Of a DNA stretch of 45,187 nucleotides, positions 7,955-15,825 are shown one piece after another. Source of the stretch: Lentilactobacillus hilgardii DSM 20176 = ATCC 8290 (GTDB lineage: Bacteria > Bacillota > Bacilli > Lactobacillales > Lactobacillaceae); the NCBI RefSeq assembly GCF_000159315.1, contig NZ_GG669996.1, positions 3,431 to 48,617 of the forward strand, read 5' to 3'. Within the stretch, counting starts at the first letter, position 1. Each line of letters begins with the position of its first letter. Made by a program: the position numbers and the translations under genes. The notes under the pieces were generated by a model that was not told the DNA's origin, did not search any database, and worked only from the letters and a program-made list of their open reading frames with translations.

Positions 7955-8659
7955 ATGGGTTTACCAATATATATTCAAATTCATAATGATATTAAGCGAA
8001 ATATTGAAGCCGAGAAATGGAAAATCGGTGATCGAATTCCTTCAGAGCGGGAATTATCAACGGAGTTTGGCGTTAGTCGAATGACACTTCGCCAAGCAAT
8101 CCAAACATTAGTTGATGAAGGGATCTTGGAACGACGGGTTGGTTCTGGAACGTTTGTTGCCAACCAAAAGGTTCAGGAACGAATGTCGGGGGTAACCGGT
8201 TTTACCGATTTAATGTTGGCGCAAGGCAAGAAACCTTCCAGCAAAACAATTTCATATCATACGATGGAACCGTCTTTGAGTGAAATGGAGAAATTAAAGA
8301 TTACCCAAGATCAATCGGTGTTGCGAATGGAACGAATTCGATACGGGGATAATATTCCAATTTGTTTTGAAGTCGCAACCGTTCCGGAAAATATCGTTGC
8401 CGGTTTGGAAAAGTCCGAAGTCACGAGTTCGCTATACAGGGCCTTGGAGCAAAAAAAGAATTTAAGCCTTGGAAAGGCACAGCAGACTGTTTCTGCGATG
8501 CTGGCTTCTGAAAGAATTGCAGAATATCTTGATATTAAGCGTGGAGACGCAATTTTAAGACTTCGACAGATTACATATTTGCAGGATGGTCGACCGTTTG
8601 AGTACGTTAGAACACAGTACGTTGGTGATCGTTTTGAATTTTATCTGGAAAAGGGTTAG
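7955..8659 (+). CDS. nagR: GntR/HutC-family transcriptional regulator (NagR/YvoA type)
   Basis: 234 residues. The N-terminal winged helix has the GntR pattern GDRIPSERELSTEFGVSRMTLRQAIQTLVDEGILERRVGSGTFV, and the C-terminal UTRA domain ends with RLRQITYLQDGRPFEY. In Bacillus the orthologous YvoA/NagR is encoded beside nagA and represses amino-sugar genes, responding to glucosamine-6-P or GlcNAc-6-P; the same position here supports that role. The ATG at 7955 is chosen over the GTG at 7946, which overlaps the ribosome binding site AGGTGG. Gap to nagA is 29 bp, consistent with an operon. Confidence 0.9.
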   Translation: MGLPIYIQIHNDIKRNIEAEKWKIGDRIPSERELSTEFGVSRMTLRQAIQTLVDEGILERRVGSGTFVANQKVQERMSGVTGFTDLMLAQGKKPSSKTISYHTMEPSLSEMEKLKITQDQSVLRMERIRYGDNIPICFEVATVPENIVAGLEKSEVTSSLYRALEQKKNLSLGKAQQTVSAMLASERIAEYLDIKRGDAILRLRQITYLQDGRPFEYVRTQYVGDRFEFYLEKG

Positions 8660-8676
8660 TAGGTTGAACTCAAATT

Positions 8677-8724
8677 AAATAAACCGGATACCCACATTTA
8701 AGGTGTGAGTACCCGGTTTATTGT
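8677..8724 (+). terminator. Terminator of proC-nagA-nagR
   Basis: AATAAACCGG and CCGGTTTATT form the outer stem, with an inner TACCCACA/TGTGAGTA extension. A T-rich run follows. It may also serve the convergent tagA, which ends 180 bp away; nothing else was recognised in that 180 bp. Confidence 0.8.
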
Positions 8725-8905
8725 TTATTTAGATTATTTCTTGACGGAATTGTCGACAGAAAGGGCACCTTATCGAATAAAAATTAGTTTGTCATCATAA
8801 TTTTAAGACAATCATCCCTAATAAAAGCACGAGGGATCAGATCATTCACAAAACGAGCTGAAGTCGTTTTAAATGATGCCCACATTTCATGATGGATCCT
8901 TCTAA

Positions 8906-9646
8906 TTATCTTCCCGACAAGCGTTCCTTTAGAACCGCCATCAAATATCTTGGCAATACCGATAGTCGGGAAATCCGGCTTGGTTCTTTCACAACTCGAT
9001 ATAACCATTCTAGATGCATTTTTTGCCAGCTCTTTGGCGCACGTTTAACTGTTCCGGTTAGAACATCGAAAGAACCACCAATGCCCATCCAAAGACTATC
9101 AGATATTTGTCGATTCTTATCGATAAACGCTTCCTGTTTTGGAAATCCGGTTGCCACAAATACCATGTCGGGTTGTGTTCTGGCAATGTCGCCGACAATA
9201 TTGCGATCATCACCAAAATAACCGTTATGAGTACCGGCAATTTTTAGGCCGGTATATTTTTGAGTCACGATTTCTCTTAGTTTGTTGATAACCTCGGTTT
9301 TGGCACCAACAAAATAAGCTGACTTATGATTTTGACTTCCCCATTCCAAGAGGCTCACAAATAAATCATAGCCTGCAATTCTTTCTTGAAGGGGATCCTT
9401 CAACAGTTTTGCGCCAATGATAATGCCAATGCCATCTGCAATGATATAGTCCGCCTTTTTTATTAAGACCTCGTATGGTCTGTTCTGCCGAGCATACATC
9501 ACAATTTCAGGGTTTGCAGTAACAACAAACGTATTTTTATGATGATCAATGCGTTGCTTTAGCAGGCTTTCAAATTGTTCTTGGTTGGTGTTTTCAAAAG
9601 GAATGCCCAGAATTGAAACGGGCTTTTTTTGACTTTGCTTCTCCAT
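8906..9646 (-). CDS. tagA: WecB/TagA/CpsF family glycosyltransferase
   Basis: 246 residues. TagA transfers N-acetylmannosamine to lipid-linked GlcNAc, the first committed step of the wall teichoic acid linkage unit; other members make related wall or capsule linkages. The conserved motifs are TANPEIVMYARQN (with the proposed catalytic Asp in YIIADGIGI), GYDLF, ATGFPKQEAFIDKN and GIGGSFDVLTGTVKRAPKSWQKMHLEWLYR, here separated by normal spacing. There is no signal peptide; the enzyme acts at the inner face of the membrane. The ATG follows GGGAGA. It is transcribed alone and convergently to nagR. Confidence 0.9.
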   Translation of the reverse strand: MEKQSQKKPVSILGIPFENTNQEQFESLLKQRIDHHKNTFVVTANPEIVMYARQNRPYEVLIKKADYIIADGIGIIIGAKLLKDPLQERIAGYDLFVSLLEWGSQNHKSAYFVGAKTEVINKLREIVTQKYTGLKIAGTHNGYFGDDRNIVGDIARTQPDMVFVATGFPKQEAFIDKNRQISDSLWMGIGGSFDVLTGTVKRAPKSWQKMHLEWLYRVVKEPSRISRLSVLPRYLMAVLKERLSGR

Positions 9647-9767
9647 AAAATCTCCCTGTTTCTAATTGTATTAATTTGAAATAATTGCATAATTCTTTTC
9701 AATATTCAGAATAATGATAGAATTAAACTAATTATATAACATTTATCTGGGAGGATAATTTAATAAA

Positions 9768-11225
9768 ATGCCAAAATTTGACAACTTAACCCTCCATACT
9801 GATTTCTATGAAATTAATATGATGGCCACTTACTTTGAAAAACACATGCAAAATCGGCATGCGGTCTTTGAGGTGTTCTTTCGTAAACTGCCTTTTGGAA
9901 ACGGATACGCTGTTTTTGCCGGCCTTCAACATGTCATTGAGTACATTCAAGACTTGAATTTTACTGATGACGATATTGATTATTTAAAAGAAGTGACCAA
10001 CTATCCAACAGATTTTTTAGACTATCTTCGTCATTTTAAATTCAAAGGAACCATTAGATCTGCTCTTGAAGGTGATTTGGTATTTGCTAATGAACCCATC
10101 CTTCAAGTTGAAGGAACGCTTTGTGAGTGCCAACTTGTTGAGACAGCTATTTTAAACATGGTCAATTATCAAACGTTAATTGCAACCAAGGCTTCGCGAA
10201 TTCGAACGGTTGTTGGCGATGATCCACTAATGGAATTTGGAACCAGAAGAGCTCAAGAAGTTTCTGCTGCTTTGTGGGGAACCCGTGCCGCAATTATTGG
10301 CGGTTTTGATTCAACCTCAAATGTTTTAGCCGGTAAGGCGTTTGGAATTCCCATCAGCGGCACGCATGCCCATTCATTGGTTGAATCCTTTGGAAATGAC
10401 TATGATGCCTTTAAAGCATACGCCCAAACCCATCATGATTGTGTTTTTTTGGTCGACACTTACGATACACTTAAGAGTGGTGTGCCGAGTGCAATCAAAG
10501 TTGCTGACGAAATGGGAGATAAAATCAAATTTGCCGGTGTTCGGTTGGATTCGGGCGATATGGCTTATTTGTCCAAGCGGGTTCGAGAATTACTTGATAA
10601 TGCCGGCTATGAGGATACAAAGATTTTTGCTTCAAATGATATGGACGAAACAACAATTGCCAGCTTGAAAATGCAACATGCCAAGATAGATGTTTGGGGT
10701 ATTGGTACAAAAGTGATTACCGCCTTTGATCAACCCGCGTTGGGTGCGGTTTACAAGATGGTGTCAGTTGAGCATTCTGACGGTAGGATGAAAGATACAA
10801 TCAAGATTTCAGGAAATGCAGAAAAAGTGTCAACGCCTGGCAAAAAGCAGGTGTGGCGAATTACAGATGCTCGGGATGGTAAATCGGAAGGCGATTATAT
10901 TACCTTGTCTGATGAGGATCCCCGTCAGGAAAAATCAATTTTTATGTTTCACCCGAATTACACGTATATTAACAAAACGGTTGAAAACTTTAATGCACAA
11001 CCGCTTCTTCAACCGATTTTTGAAAAGGGAAAATTGGTCTACCAAGTACCTGATTTAAAAGAAATTTCTCATTATGCTAAAAAGCAGGTCGCGTCATTGT
11101 GGCCTGAATATAAGCGTGAACTTAATCCGCAAAAATATCCTGTTGACCTATCGCAAAAGTGCTGGGACAATAAACGTGACATTATTGAAAAGGTCCGTAA
11201 CTACGTACAGCAAATTAATTTTTAA
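9768..11225 (+). CDS. pncB: Nicotinate phosphoribosyltransferase
   Basis: 485 residues, normal for the Gram-positive form. It makes nicotinate mononucleotide from nicotinate and PRPP, the entry step of NAD salvage. The N-terminus has LHTDFYEINMMATYFE, typical of the family. The segment MEFGTRRAQ and the conserved GTHAHSLVESFG, containing the histidine region phosphorylated by ATP in this family, are intact. So is VRLDSGDMAYLSKRVR of the phosphate-binding barrel. GGGAGG is 13 bp before the ATG, slightly far. nadE follows after 18 bp, forming the usual two-gene salvage operon. The promoter was not clearly identified. Confidence 0.95.
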   Translation: MPKFDNLTLHTDFYEINMMATYFEKHMQNRHAVFEVFFRKLPFGNGYAVFAGLQHVIEYIQDLNFTDDDIDYLKEVTNYPTDFLDYLRHFKFKGTIRSALEGDLVFANEPILQVEGTLCECQLVETAILNMVNYQTLIATKASRIRTVVGDDPLMEFGTRRAQEVSAALWGTRAAIIGGFDSTSNVLAGKAFGIPISGTHAHSLVESFGNDYDAFKAYAQTHHDCVFLVDTYDTLKSGVPSAIKVADEMGDKIKFAGVRLDSGDMAYLSKRVRELLDNAGYEDTKIFASNDMDETTIASLKMQHAKIDVWGIGTKVITAFDQPALGAVYKMVSVEHSDGRMKDTIKISGNAEKVSTPGKKQVWRITDARDGKSEGDYITLSDEDPRQEKSIFMFHPNYTYINKTVENFNAQPLLQPIFEKGKLVYQVPDLKEISHYAKKQVASLWPEYKRELNPQKYPVDLSQKCWDNKRDIIEKVRNYVQQINF

Positions 11226-11243
11226 GTTAAAGGATGGATGACC

Positions 11244-12071
11244 ATGCGAGAAAAGCAACAAGAAATTATTGATGCGTTAAGGGTTCAACCAACGATTGAT
11301 CCAAAAGTGGAAATTAGAAGAAGTGTTGATTTTTTAAAATCTTATTTGAAAAAATACGATTTTTTTAAATCACTCGTTTTGGGAATTTCCGGTGGTCAGG
11401 ATTCGACATTAGCCGGGAAGTTGTCACAGATGGCAGTTTCAGAGTTACGCGATGAGACGGGTGACAATCGTTATCAATTTATTGCTGTTCGATTACCGTA
11501 TGGTGTGCAGGCAGACGAATCTGACGCATTGGCAGCAATTAAGTATATTCAGGCGGATCAGACGTTTAGAGTTGATATTCAATCTGCAGTTGATGCGGCT
11601 GTTGAATCCGTGGAAGCAAATGACGTCAACGTCAGTGATTTTAATAAGGGCAATATTAAAGCCCGCCAACGAATGATCGCCCAATATGCAATTGCCGGTA
11701 GTACAAATGGCGTTGTGGTCGGTACAGATCATGCGGCAGAAGCTGTGACCGGTTTTTACACAAAGTTTGGTGATGGTGCCGCTGATATCACACCGCTTTG
11801 GCGGCTGGATAAACGTCAGGAAAAGCAGTTGCTTGAAGTGTTGGATGCTCCTAAGCATCTGTACCAAAAGACGCCTACAGCCGATTTGGAAGATAATCGA
11901 CCAGCGTTGCCTGATGAAGTTGCACTTGGGGTGACCTATCAAGATATTGATGATTATCTGGAAGGCAGAGAAGTTTCTCAAAAGTCAGCTGAAACGATTG
12001 AAAGCTGGTATCGAAAGACTGAGCATAAGCGTCACACACCAATTAATGTTTATGATACATTTTGGAAGTAG
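11244..12071 (+). CDS. nadE: Ammonia-dependent NAD+ synthetase
   Basis: 275 residues, equal to well-studied homologues. It amidates deamido-NAD to NAD using ATP and ammonia. The ATP pyrophosphatase P-loop SGGQDS is at residues 49-54. The second block, [29 protein letters not shown], binds deamido-NAD. There is no glutaminase domain, so ammonia is the nitrogen donor. ATG 11244 is chosen because AAAGGA ends 9 bp upstream; the in-frame ATG at 11238 is only 3 bp from it. It pairs functionally with pncB, which supplies the precursor. Confidence 0.95.
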   Translation: MREKQQEIIDALRVQPTIDPKVEIRRSVDFLKSYLKKYDFFKSLVLGISGGQDSTLAGKLSQMAVSELRDETGDNRYQFIAVRLPYGVQADESDALAAIKYIQADQTFRVDIQSAVDAAVESVEANDVNVSDFNKGNIKARQRMIAQYAIAGSTNGVVVGTDHAAEAVTGFYTKFGDGAADITPLWRLDKRQEKQLLEVLDAPKHLYQKTPTADLEDNRPALPDEVALGVTYQDIDDYLEGREVSQKSAETIESWYRKTEHKRHTPINVYDTFWK

Positions 12072-12077
12072 TATTAG

Positions 12078-12106
12078 GTGACAAAACATGAATATTTAGG
12101 TATAAT
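12078..12106 (+). promoter_or_regulatory. Predicted promoter of the riboswitch-ATPase transcript
   Basis: GTGACA (12078-12083) and TATAAT (12101-12106) are 17 bp apart, placing the start of transcription a few bases before the riboswitch core. Confidence 0.6.
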
Positions 12107-12115
12107 ATTCTCAAA

Positions 12116-12244
12116 TAAAGGGAGTAACCAGCAATAGTAATTGCGAATATCTCGTCAACGTGTAATCTTGTATTTCCGGGATATTTCTTAAATGGTGAGA
12201 CTTATGAATTCTTTTCACAAGAGTTTATGGGTCTCTTTTTCTTT
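12116..12244 (+). promoter_or_regulatory. yybP-ykoY family riboswitch (Mn2+) with terminator
   Basis: The conserved aptamer pieces are readable in order: AAAGGGAGTAACCAGC (from about 12117), TCGTCAAC (about 12153) and CCGGGATATTTC (about 12177). The expression platform is a long stem, GAGACTTATGAATTCTT (12197-12213) with AAGAGTTTATGGGTCTC (12219-12235), paired throughout if G-T pairs are counted. It runs into TTTTTCTTT. In this family Mn2+ binding favours the aptamer and lets transcription continue. The same element controls the P-type ATPase YoaB in Lactococcus. The aptamer call is by eye, without a covariance model. Confidence 0.85.
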
Positions 12245-12260
12245 AAAAAGGAGGAAATTA

Positions 12261-14927
12261 ATGAAGCAGCAGGGAAAATTATTTTATCAACAATCCGTTA
12301 ATGACGTCATGCAGCAAATGAAAGCGAATCCTGAAGGGTTATCGGACCAGTCTGTTGAACAGCGGCGGGCACAATTTGGTTATAATCGACTTCAGGCAAA
12401 GCGTCGGACAACGTTATTTGAAAAATTTATCGCACAATTTAAAGATTTAATGATTATCATTTTGATTATTGCAGCAATTATTGCGGGGATTGCCGGAGAA
12501 CATATTGATGCTGCAATTATTATTGCTGTGGTCATTTTAAATGCGGTCTTCGGCGTCTTTCAAGAGTCAAAGGCAGAAAATGCAATTGATTCGTTGAAAC
12601 AGATGTCGGCTCCAATGGCTACAGTGCTGAGAAATGGCCGTGAGACAACGGTTAAAAGTGAAGAGATTGTTCCTGGAGATATTGTTCTTCTTGAAGCAGG
12701 AGATGTTGTGCCTGCTGATATTCGATTGATCGAAACAAATACTTTAAAAATTGAAGAAGCAGCTTTAACAGGGGAATCGGTGCCGGTTAATAAGCAGGTT
12801 GAGACAATTAATGACACAGATCTGCCACTTGGTGATCGTAAGAATCTTGGCTTTATGAACAGCAATGTAACCTCCGGACGCGGAGTCGGGGTGGTTACCG
12901 GCACCGGGATGAACACTGAGGTTGGTAAGATTGCCCATATGTTAAACACAACGGAAGAAGCAACAACGCCTCTTCAAGAAAATCTCAATAAGCTTGGTAA
13001 GGTATTAACAATTCTGATTTTAGTTATTGCAGTTATTGTCTTTGGTGTTGGTATGTGGCGAGGCGAGGAAAGCCTGATTAATATGCTGTTAACAGCCATT
13101 TCTTTAGCGGTTGCGGCTATTCCGGAAGGCCTGCCTGCTATTGTGACTGTTACTTTGGCAATTGGTACGCAACAAATGGCCCGCCACCGTGCGCTGATTC
13201 GAAAATTACAAGCTGTGGAAACATTGGGAAGTACGGATATTATTGCATCGGATAAAACCGGAACGTTGACCCAGAATAAGATGACCGTTGAAAAAGTTTA
13301 TTTGGATGGTCAACTAAAAGACTCTGGCGAAACGAAGCAGTTATTATCAGACAAATTACCACAGATTATGATTTTAAATAACGATACAAAATTTTTGGAA
13401 GACGGATTAGGTGGTGATCCAACCGAAACAGCTTTGATTTCGTTTTATTTAAATCATGATTTGCCGGTTCAGGAATTCATTAAAAAGTATCAGCGTGTGG
13501 CTGAGATTCCGTTTGATTCTGAACGAAAATTGATGTCAACCTATAACAAAGTTGATGACGGCCAAATCATGATGACGATGAAAGGTGCACCGGACCAACT
13601 ACTGGCTCGCGTTACCCAAATTCTTGATCATGGTCAAGTTCGGCAAATCACAGATGAAGATAAGCAAAAGATCAGCGAAACAAATCATGAGTTAGCTACG
13701 CAAGCATTAAGGGTACTGGCTTTTGCATATCGAATGGTTGATAAAGTACCAACAGAATTAACGAGTGATGCCCAGGAACATGACATGATCTTTACAGGGT
13801 TGATCGGCATGATTGATCCCGAGAGGCCTGAAGTAGCGCAAGCAGTTGCAGAAGCAAAGACTGCGGGAATTAAATCTGTCATGATTACCGGAGACCATCA
13901 GGATACGGCTCAGGCGATTGCCAAGCGACTCGGAATTCTAGAGAGATCCGATCATTCAACTGATAGGGTCATTAACGGGGCGCAACTGGATGAATTATCA
14001 GACAGCCAGTTTGAGAACCAGGTTGAAAACATTGCCGTTTATGCCAGAGTTGCACCGGAACACAAGGTTAGAATTGTGAATGCCTGGCAAAAGAAGGGTA
14101 AAGTCGTTGCGATGACCGGTGACGGTGTTAATGATGCACCGGCGTTAAAAGCGGCTGACATTGGTGTCGGAATGGGAATTACAGGTACTGAAGTTTCGAA
14201 AGAAGCCAGCGATATGGTTCTGGCCGATGACAATTTTGCAACAATTGTAACGGCAGTTAAAGCAGGGCGAAAAGTATTTGCCAATATTCAAAAGTCACTT
14301 CAATATCTGTTGTCTGCCAACCTAGGGGAGGTTTTGACATTGTTTGTCATGACCATGATGGGTTGGGAGATTTTGGCACCGGTTCAAATTCTTTGGATTA
14401 ATCTGGTGACAGATACTTTTCCAGCTATTGCATTAGGTGTTGAACTGGCAGAGCCGGGAATTATGAAACGTAAACCGCGTGGACGCTCGTCAAATTTCCT
14501 GTCGGGCGGAATTATGAGTAATATTCTTTATCAAGGATTCTTTGAAGGCTTTATTACTTTAAGTGTATACGCGTTTGCCATCTTGAATCCAGTTCATTCG
14601 TCAGAAGCATTAATTCATGCGGATGCATTGACAATGGCCTATGCAACTCTTGGGTTGATTCAATTATTCCACGCATTTAATTCGAAAACGATCCATCAAT
14701 CCATTTTCAAGGTGGGGCTTTTCAAGAATAAATTCTTTAATTGGGCACTTTTGGGTTCTACATTACTACTGGTGCTCACAATTGTTGTACCTGGATTTAA
14801 TGATATGTTCCATGTCACTGAATTAGGCCCTTCACAATGGATTGTTGTGATTATTGGCGGATTTATGATCGTTGTTATCTCAGAAGTAGTAAAATATGTA
14901 CAGCGTCATTTCTTCAATCAACAATAA
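12261..14927 (+). CDS. P-type cation-transporting ATPase (P2A, Ca2+/Mn2+ efflux type)
   Basis: 888 residues from the ATG preceded by AAAGGAGG; an upstream in-frame ATG at 12192 lies inside the riboswitch. It has the N-terminal cation ATPase domain, TGES (170-173) in the actuator domain, the phosphorylated Asp331 in DKTGTLT, and GDGVNDAP (620-627). The ion-site helices are M4 PEGLP, M5 NLGEV and M6 NLVTDTFPAIALGVE, as in Ca2+ pumps of the SERCA/PMR1 group, some of which move Mn2+. With a Mn2+-type riboswitch in front, Mn2+ export or detoxification is the likely role; Ca2+ export remains possible. There are about 10 membrane helices. The next gene starts 23 bp downstream with no terminator between. 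Confidence 0.93.
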   Translation: MKQQGKLFYQQSVNDVMQQMKANPEGLSDQSVEQRRAQFGYNRLQAKRRTTLFEKFIAQFKDLMIIILIIAAIIAGIAGEHIDAAIIIAVVILNAVFGVFQESKAENAIDSLKQMSAPMATVLRNGRETTVKSEEIVPGDIVLLEAGDVVPADIRLIETNTLKIEEAALTGESVPVNKQVETINDTDLPLGDRKNLGFMNSNVTSGRGVGVVTGTGMNTEVGKIAHMLNTTEEATTPLQENLNKLGKVLTILILVIAVIVFGVGMWRGEESLINMLLTAISLAVAAIPEGLPAIVTVTLAIGTQQMARHRALIRKLQAVETLGSTDIIASDKTGTLTQNKMTVEKVYLDGQLKDSGETKQLLSDKLPQIMILNNDTKFLEDGLGGDPTETALISFYLNHDLPVQEFIKKYQRVAEIPFDSERKLMSTYNKVDDGQIMMTMKGAPDQLLARVTQILDHGQVRQITDEDKQKISETNHELATQALRVLAFAYRMVDKVPTELTSDAQEHDMIFTGLIGMIDPERPEVAQAVAEAKTAGIKSVMITGDHQDTAQAIAKRLGILERSDHSTDRVINGAQLDELSDSQFENQVENIAVYARVAPEHKVRIVNAWQKKGKVVAMTGDGVNDAPALKAADIGVGMGITGTEVSKEASDMVLADDNFATIVTAVKAGRKVFANIQKSLQYLLSANLGEVLTLFVMTMMGWEILAPVQILWINLVTDTFPAIALGVELAEPGIMKRKPRGRSSNFLSGGIMSNILYQGFFEGFITLSVYAFAILNPVHSSEALIHADALTMAYATLGLIQLFHAFNSKTIHQSIFKVGLFKNKFFNWALLGSTLLLVLTIVVPGFNDMFHVTELGPSQWIVVIIGGFMIVVISEVVKYVQRHFFNQQ

Positions 14928-14950
14928 TTTTTAGATGGGGGTCATTCTTT

Positions 14951-15382
14951 TTGAAACCACAAGACTTAAGAAGATATGCCAAAATTGTTTCCGATATTAT
15001 CGATTCAACACAATCAAACGGTGAAGATTTAAATGCAGACTACGAAGTGTTGAGAAAATCAATTGATGATAAGACCGTTTCTGACCTTGGTTCAGATAGA
15101 TTAACACAAATTAAAACGCATTTTCAGTCTGGAACTGATAAGTATCAAGACAATGTAAATAAGCTTGAACAGGCGCCGGTACCGGTTAAAATACTGGGTA
15201 AACATAAAATATTAGTCAGAGCCTATGCGGATTATGCGAATGCATGTCAGGATATGACAGACAGCTTAAATCCTGAAGATGCATCGATTGATGCCAAAAA
15301 ATTCAATCGATCTGAAAAAGACCAGGAAAATCACATTGCAAAAGTTTCTGACGTTACGACAAGAATTATGGGAATGTTATAA
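14951..15382 (+). CDS. Uncharacterised helical protein in the riboswitch transcript
   Basis: 143 residues from a TTG at 14951 with ATGGGGG (14934-14940) correctly spaced. The same frame is open further upstream, but that part lies inside the ATPase gene and has no ribosome binding site. The protein is hydrophilic and predicted to be almost all helix: heptad-like segments in residues 5-75, then VPVKILGKHKILVRAYADYANACQDMTDSL and an acidic-basic C-terminus. There is no signal peptide, membrane segment or metal-ligand cluster. No family was recognised. It follows the ATPase by 23 bp, so it is probably under the same Mn2+ riboswitch, which suggests a role in metal or envelope homeostasis. That role is inference only. 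Confidence 0.7.
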   Translation: MKPQDLRRYAKIVSDIIDSTQSNGEDLNADYEVLRKSIDDKTVSDLGSDRLTQIKTHFQSGTDKYQDNVNKLEQAPVPVKILGKHKILVRAYADYANACQDMTDSLNPEDASIDAKKFNRSEKDQENHIAKVSDVTTRIMGML

Positions 15383-15655
15383 AAAGTGTGAAAATCTAGT
15401 CTGGGATAACTCGGAATGTAAGCCAGCGGGAAGCAAATTCCTGTTTTGGGGATTTGACGGTTGTTGGTTTACATGCAGGTTTATGATTAGAGGAACAGTC
15501 CTAAAAAAGTGTGCGAATCAAAGCGGTTAACATCTGGAGCATAAGGCGTCAAATTGGGAAATCCCGAACTTGGATTTTTTAATTTGATCCCTTATGAGGA
15601 GCGATGTTGCTTTGAGGAACAGTCCTAAAAAAGTGTGCGAATCAAAGCGGTTAGT
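15381..15655 (+). repeat. Tandem array of about 123-nt structured repeat units
   Basis: Units start with A(5-6)GTGTG and end with GAGGAACAGTCCT: 15381-15502 (unit 1), 15503-15625 (unit 2) and the beginning of a third at 15626-15655. A 40-nt stretch at 15490-15529 is repeated exactly at 15614-15653. Each full unit folds into a long hairpin. In unit 1, TGTAAGCCA pairs with TGGTTTACA and CAAATTCC with GGGATTTG. In unit 2, CAAAGC/GCTTTG, AACATC/GATGTT, CATAAGG/CCTTATG and TCAAATT/AATTTGA pair. The arms differ in sequence while the folds are similar, pointing to selection on structure. It could be a MITE-like element, processed RNAs or a folded 3' UTR. Confidence 0.75.
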
Positions 15656-15705
15656 AGTCGATTTTAGGCCGTAATGAGCATTTCTTTATAGTACCGTCTG
15701 ATTTT

Positions 15706-15756
15706 GAGAACCTTTTTCTTCTCCCAAATATGGGGCTTGAAGAAGGTTCTCTTTTT
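15706..15756 (+). terminator. Terminator after the repeat array
   Basis: GAGAACC (15706-15712) pairs with GGTTCTC (15745-15751), extended by TTCTTC/GAAGAA, followed by five T. It probably ends the ATPase-protein-repeat transcript, so the repeats would lie in its 3' UTR. Confidence 0.85.
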
Positions 15757-15783
15757 GGTTCAACTTATTTTGACCATTTGGCA

Positions 15784-15792
15784 TGATATAAT
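15784..15792 (+). promoter_or_regulatory. Extended -10 promoter of tex
   Basis: TGATATAAT is a consensus extended -10; no good -35 is present at 17 bp. It lies 34 bp before the chosen tex start. Confidence 0.55.
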
Positions 15793-15825
15793 GAAAGCTA
15801 GATTAATAATGAGGTGGGTTATTTC

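Noticed and set aside
8784-9008. 74-codon minus-strand frame overlapping the 3' end of tagA
   Set aside because: Half of it is an alternative frame of tagA, and the rest has no recognisable similarity.
15381-15655. CRISPR-like array
   Set aside because: The repeats are long, contain hairpins and are nearly contiguous; there are no regular spacers and no cas genes.
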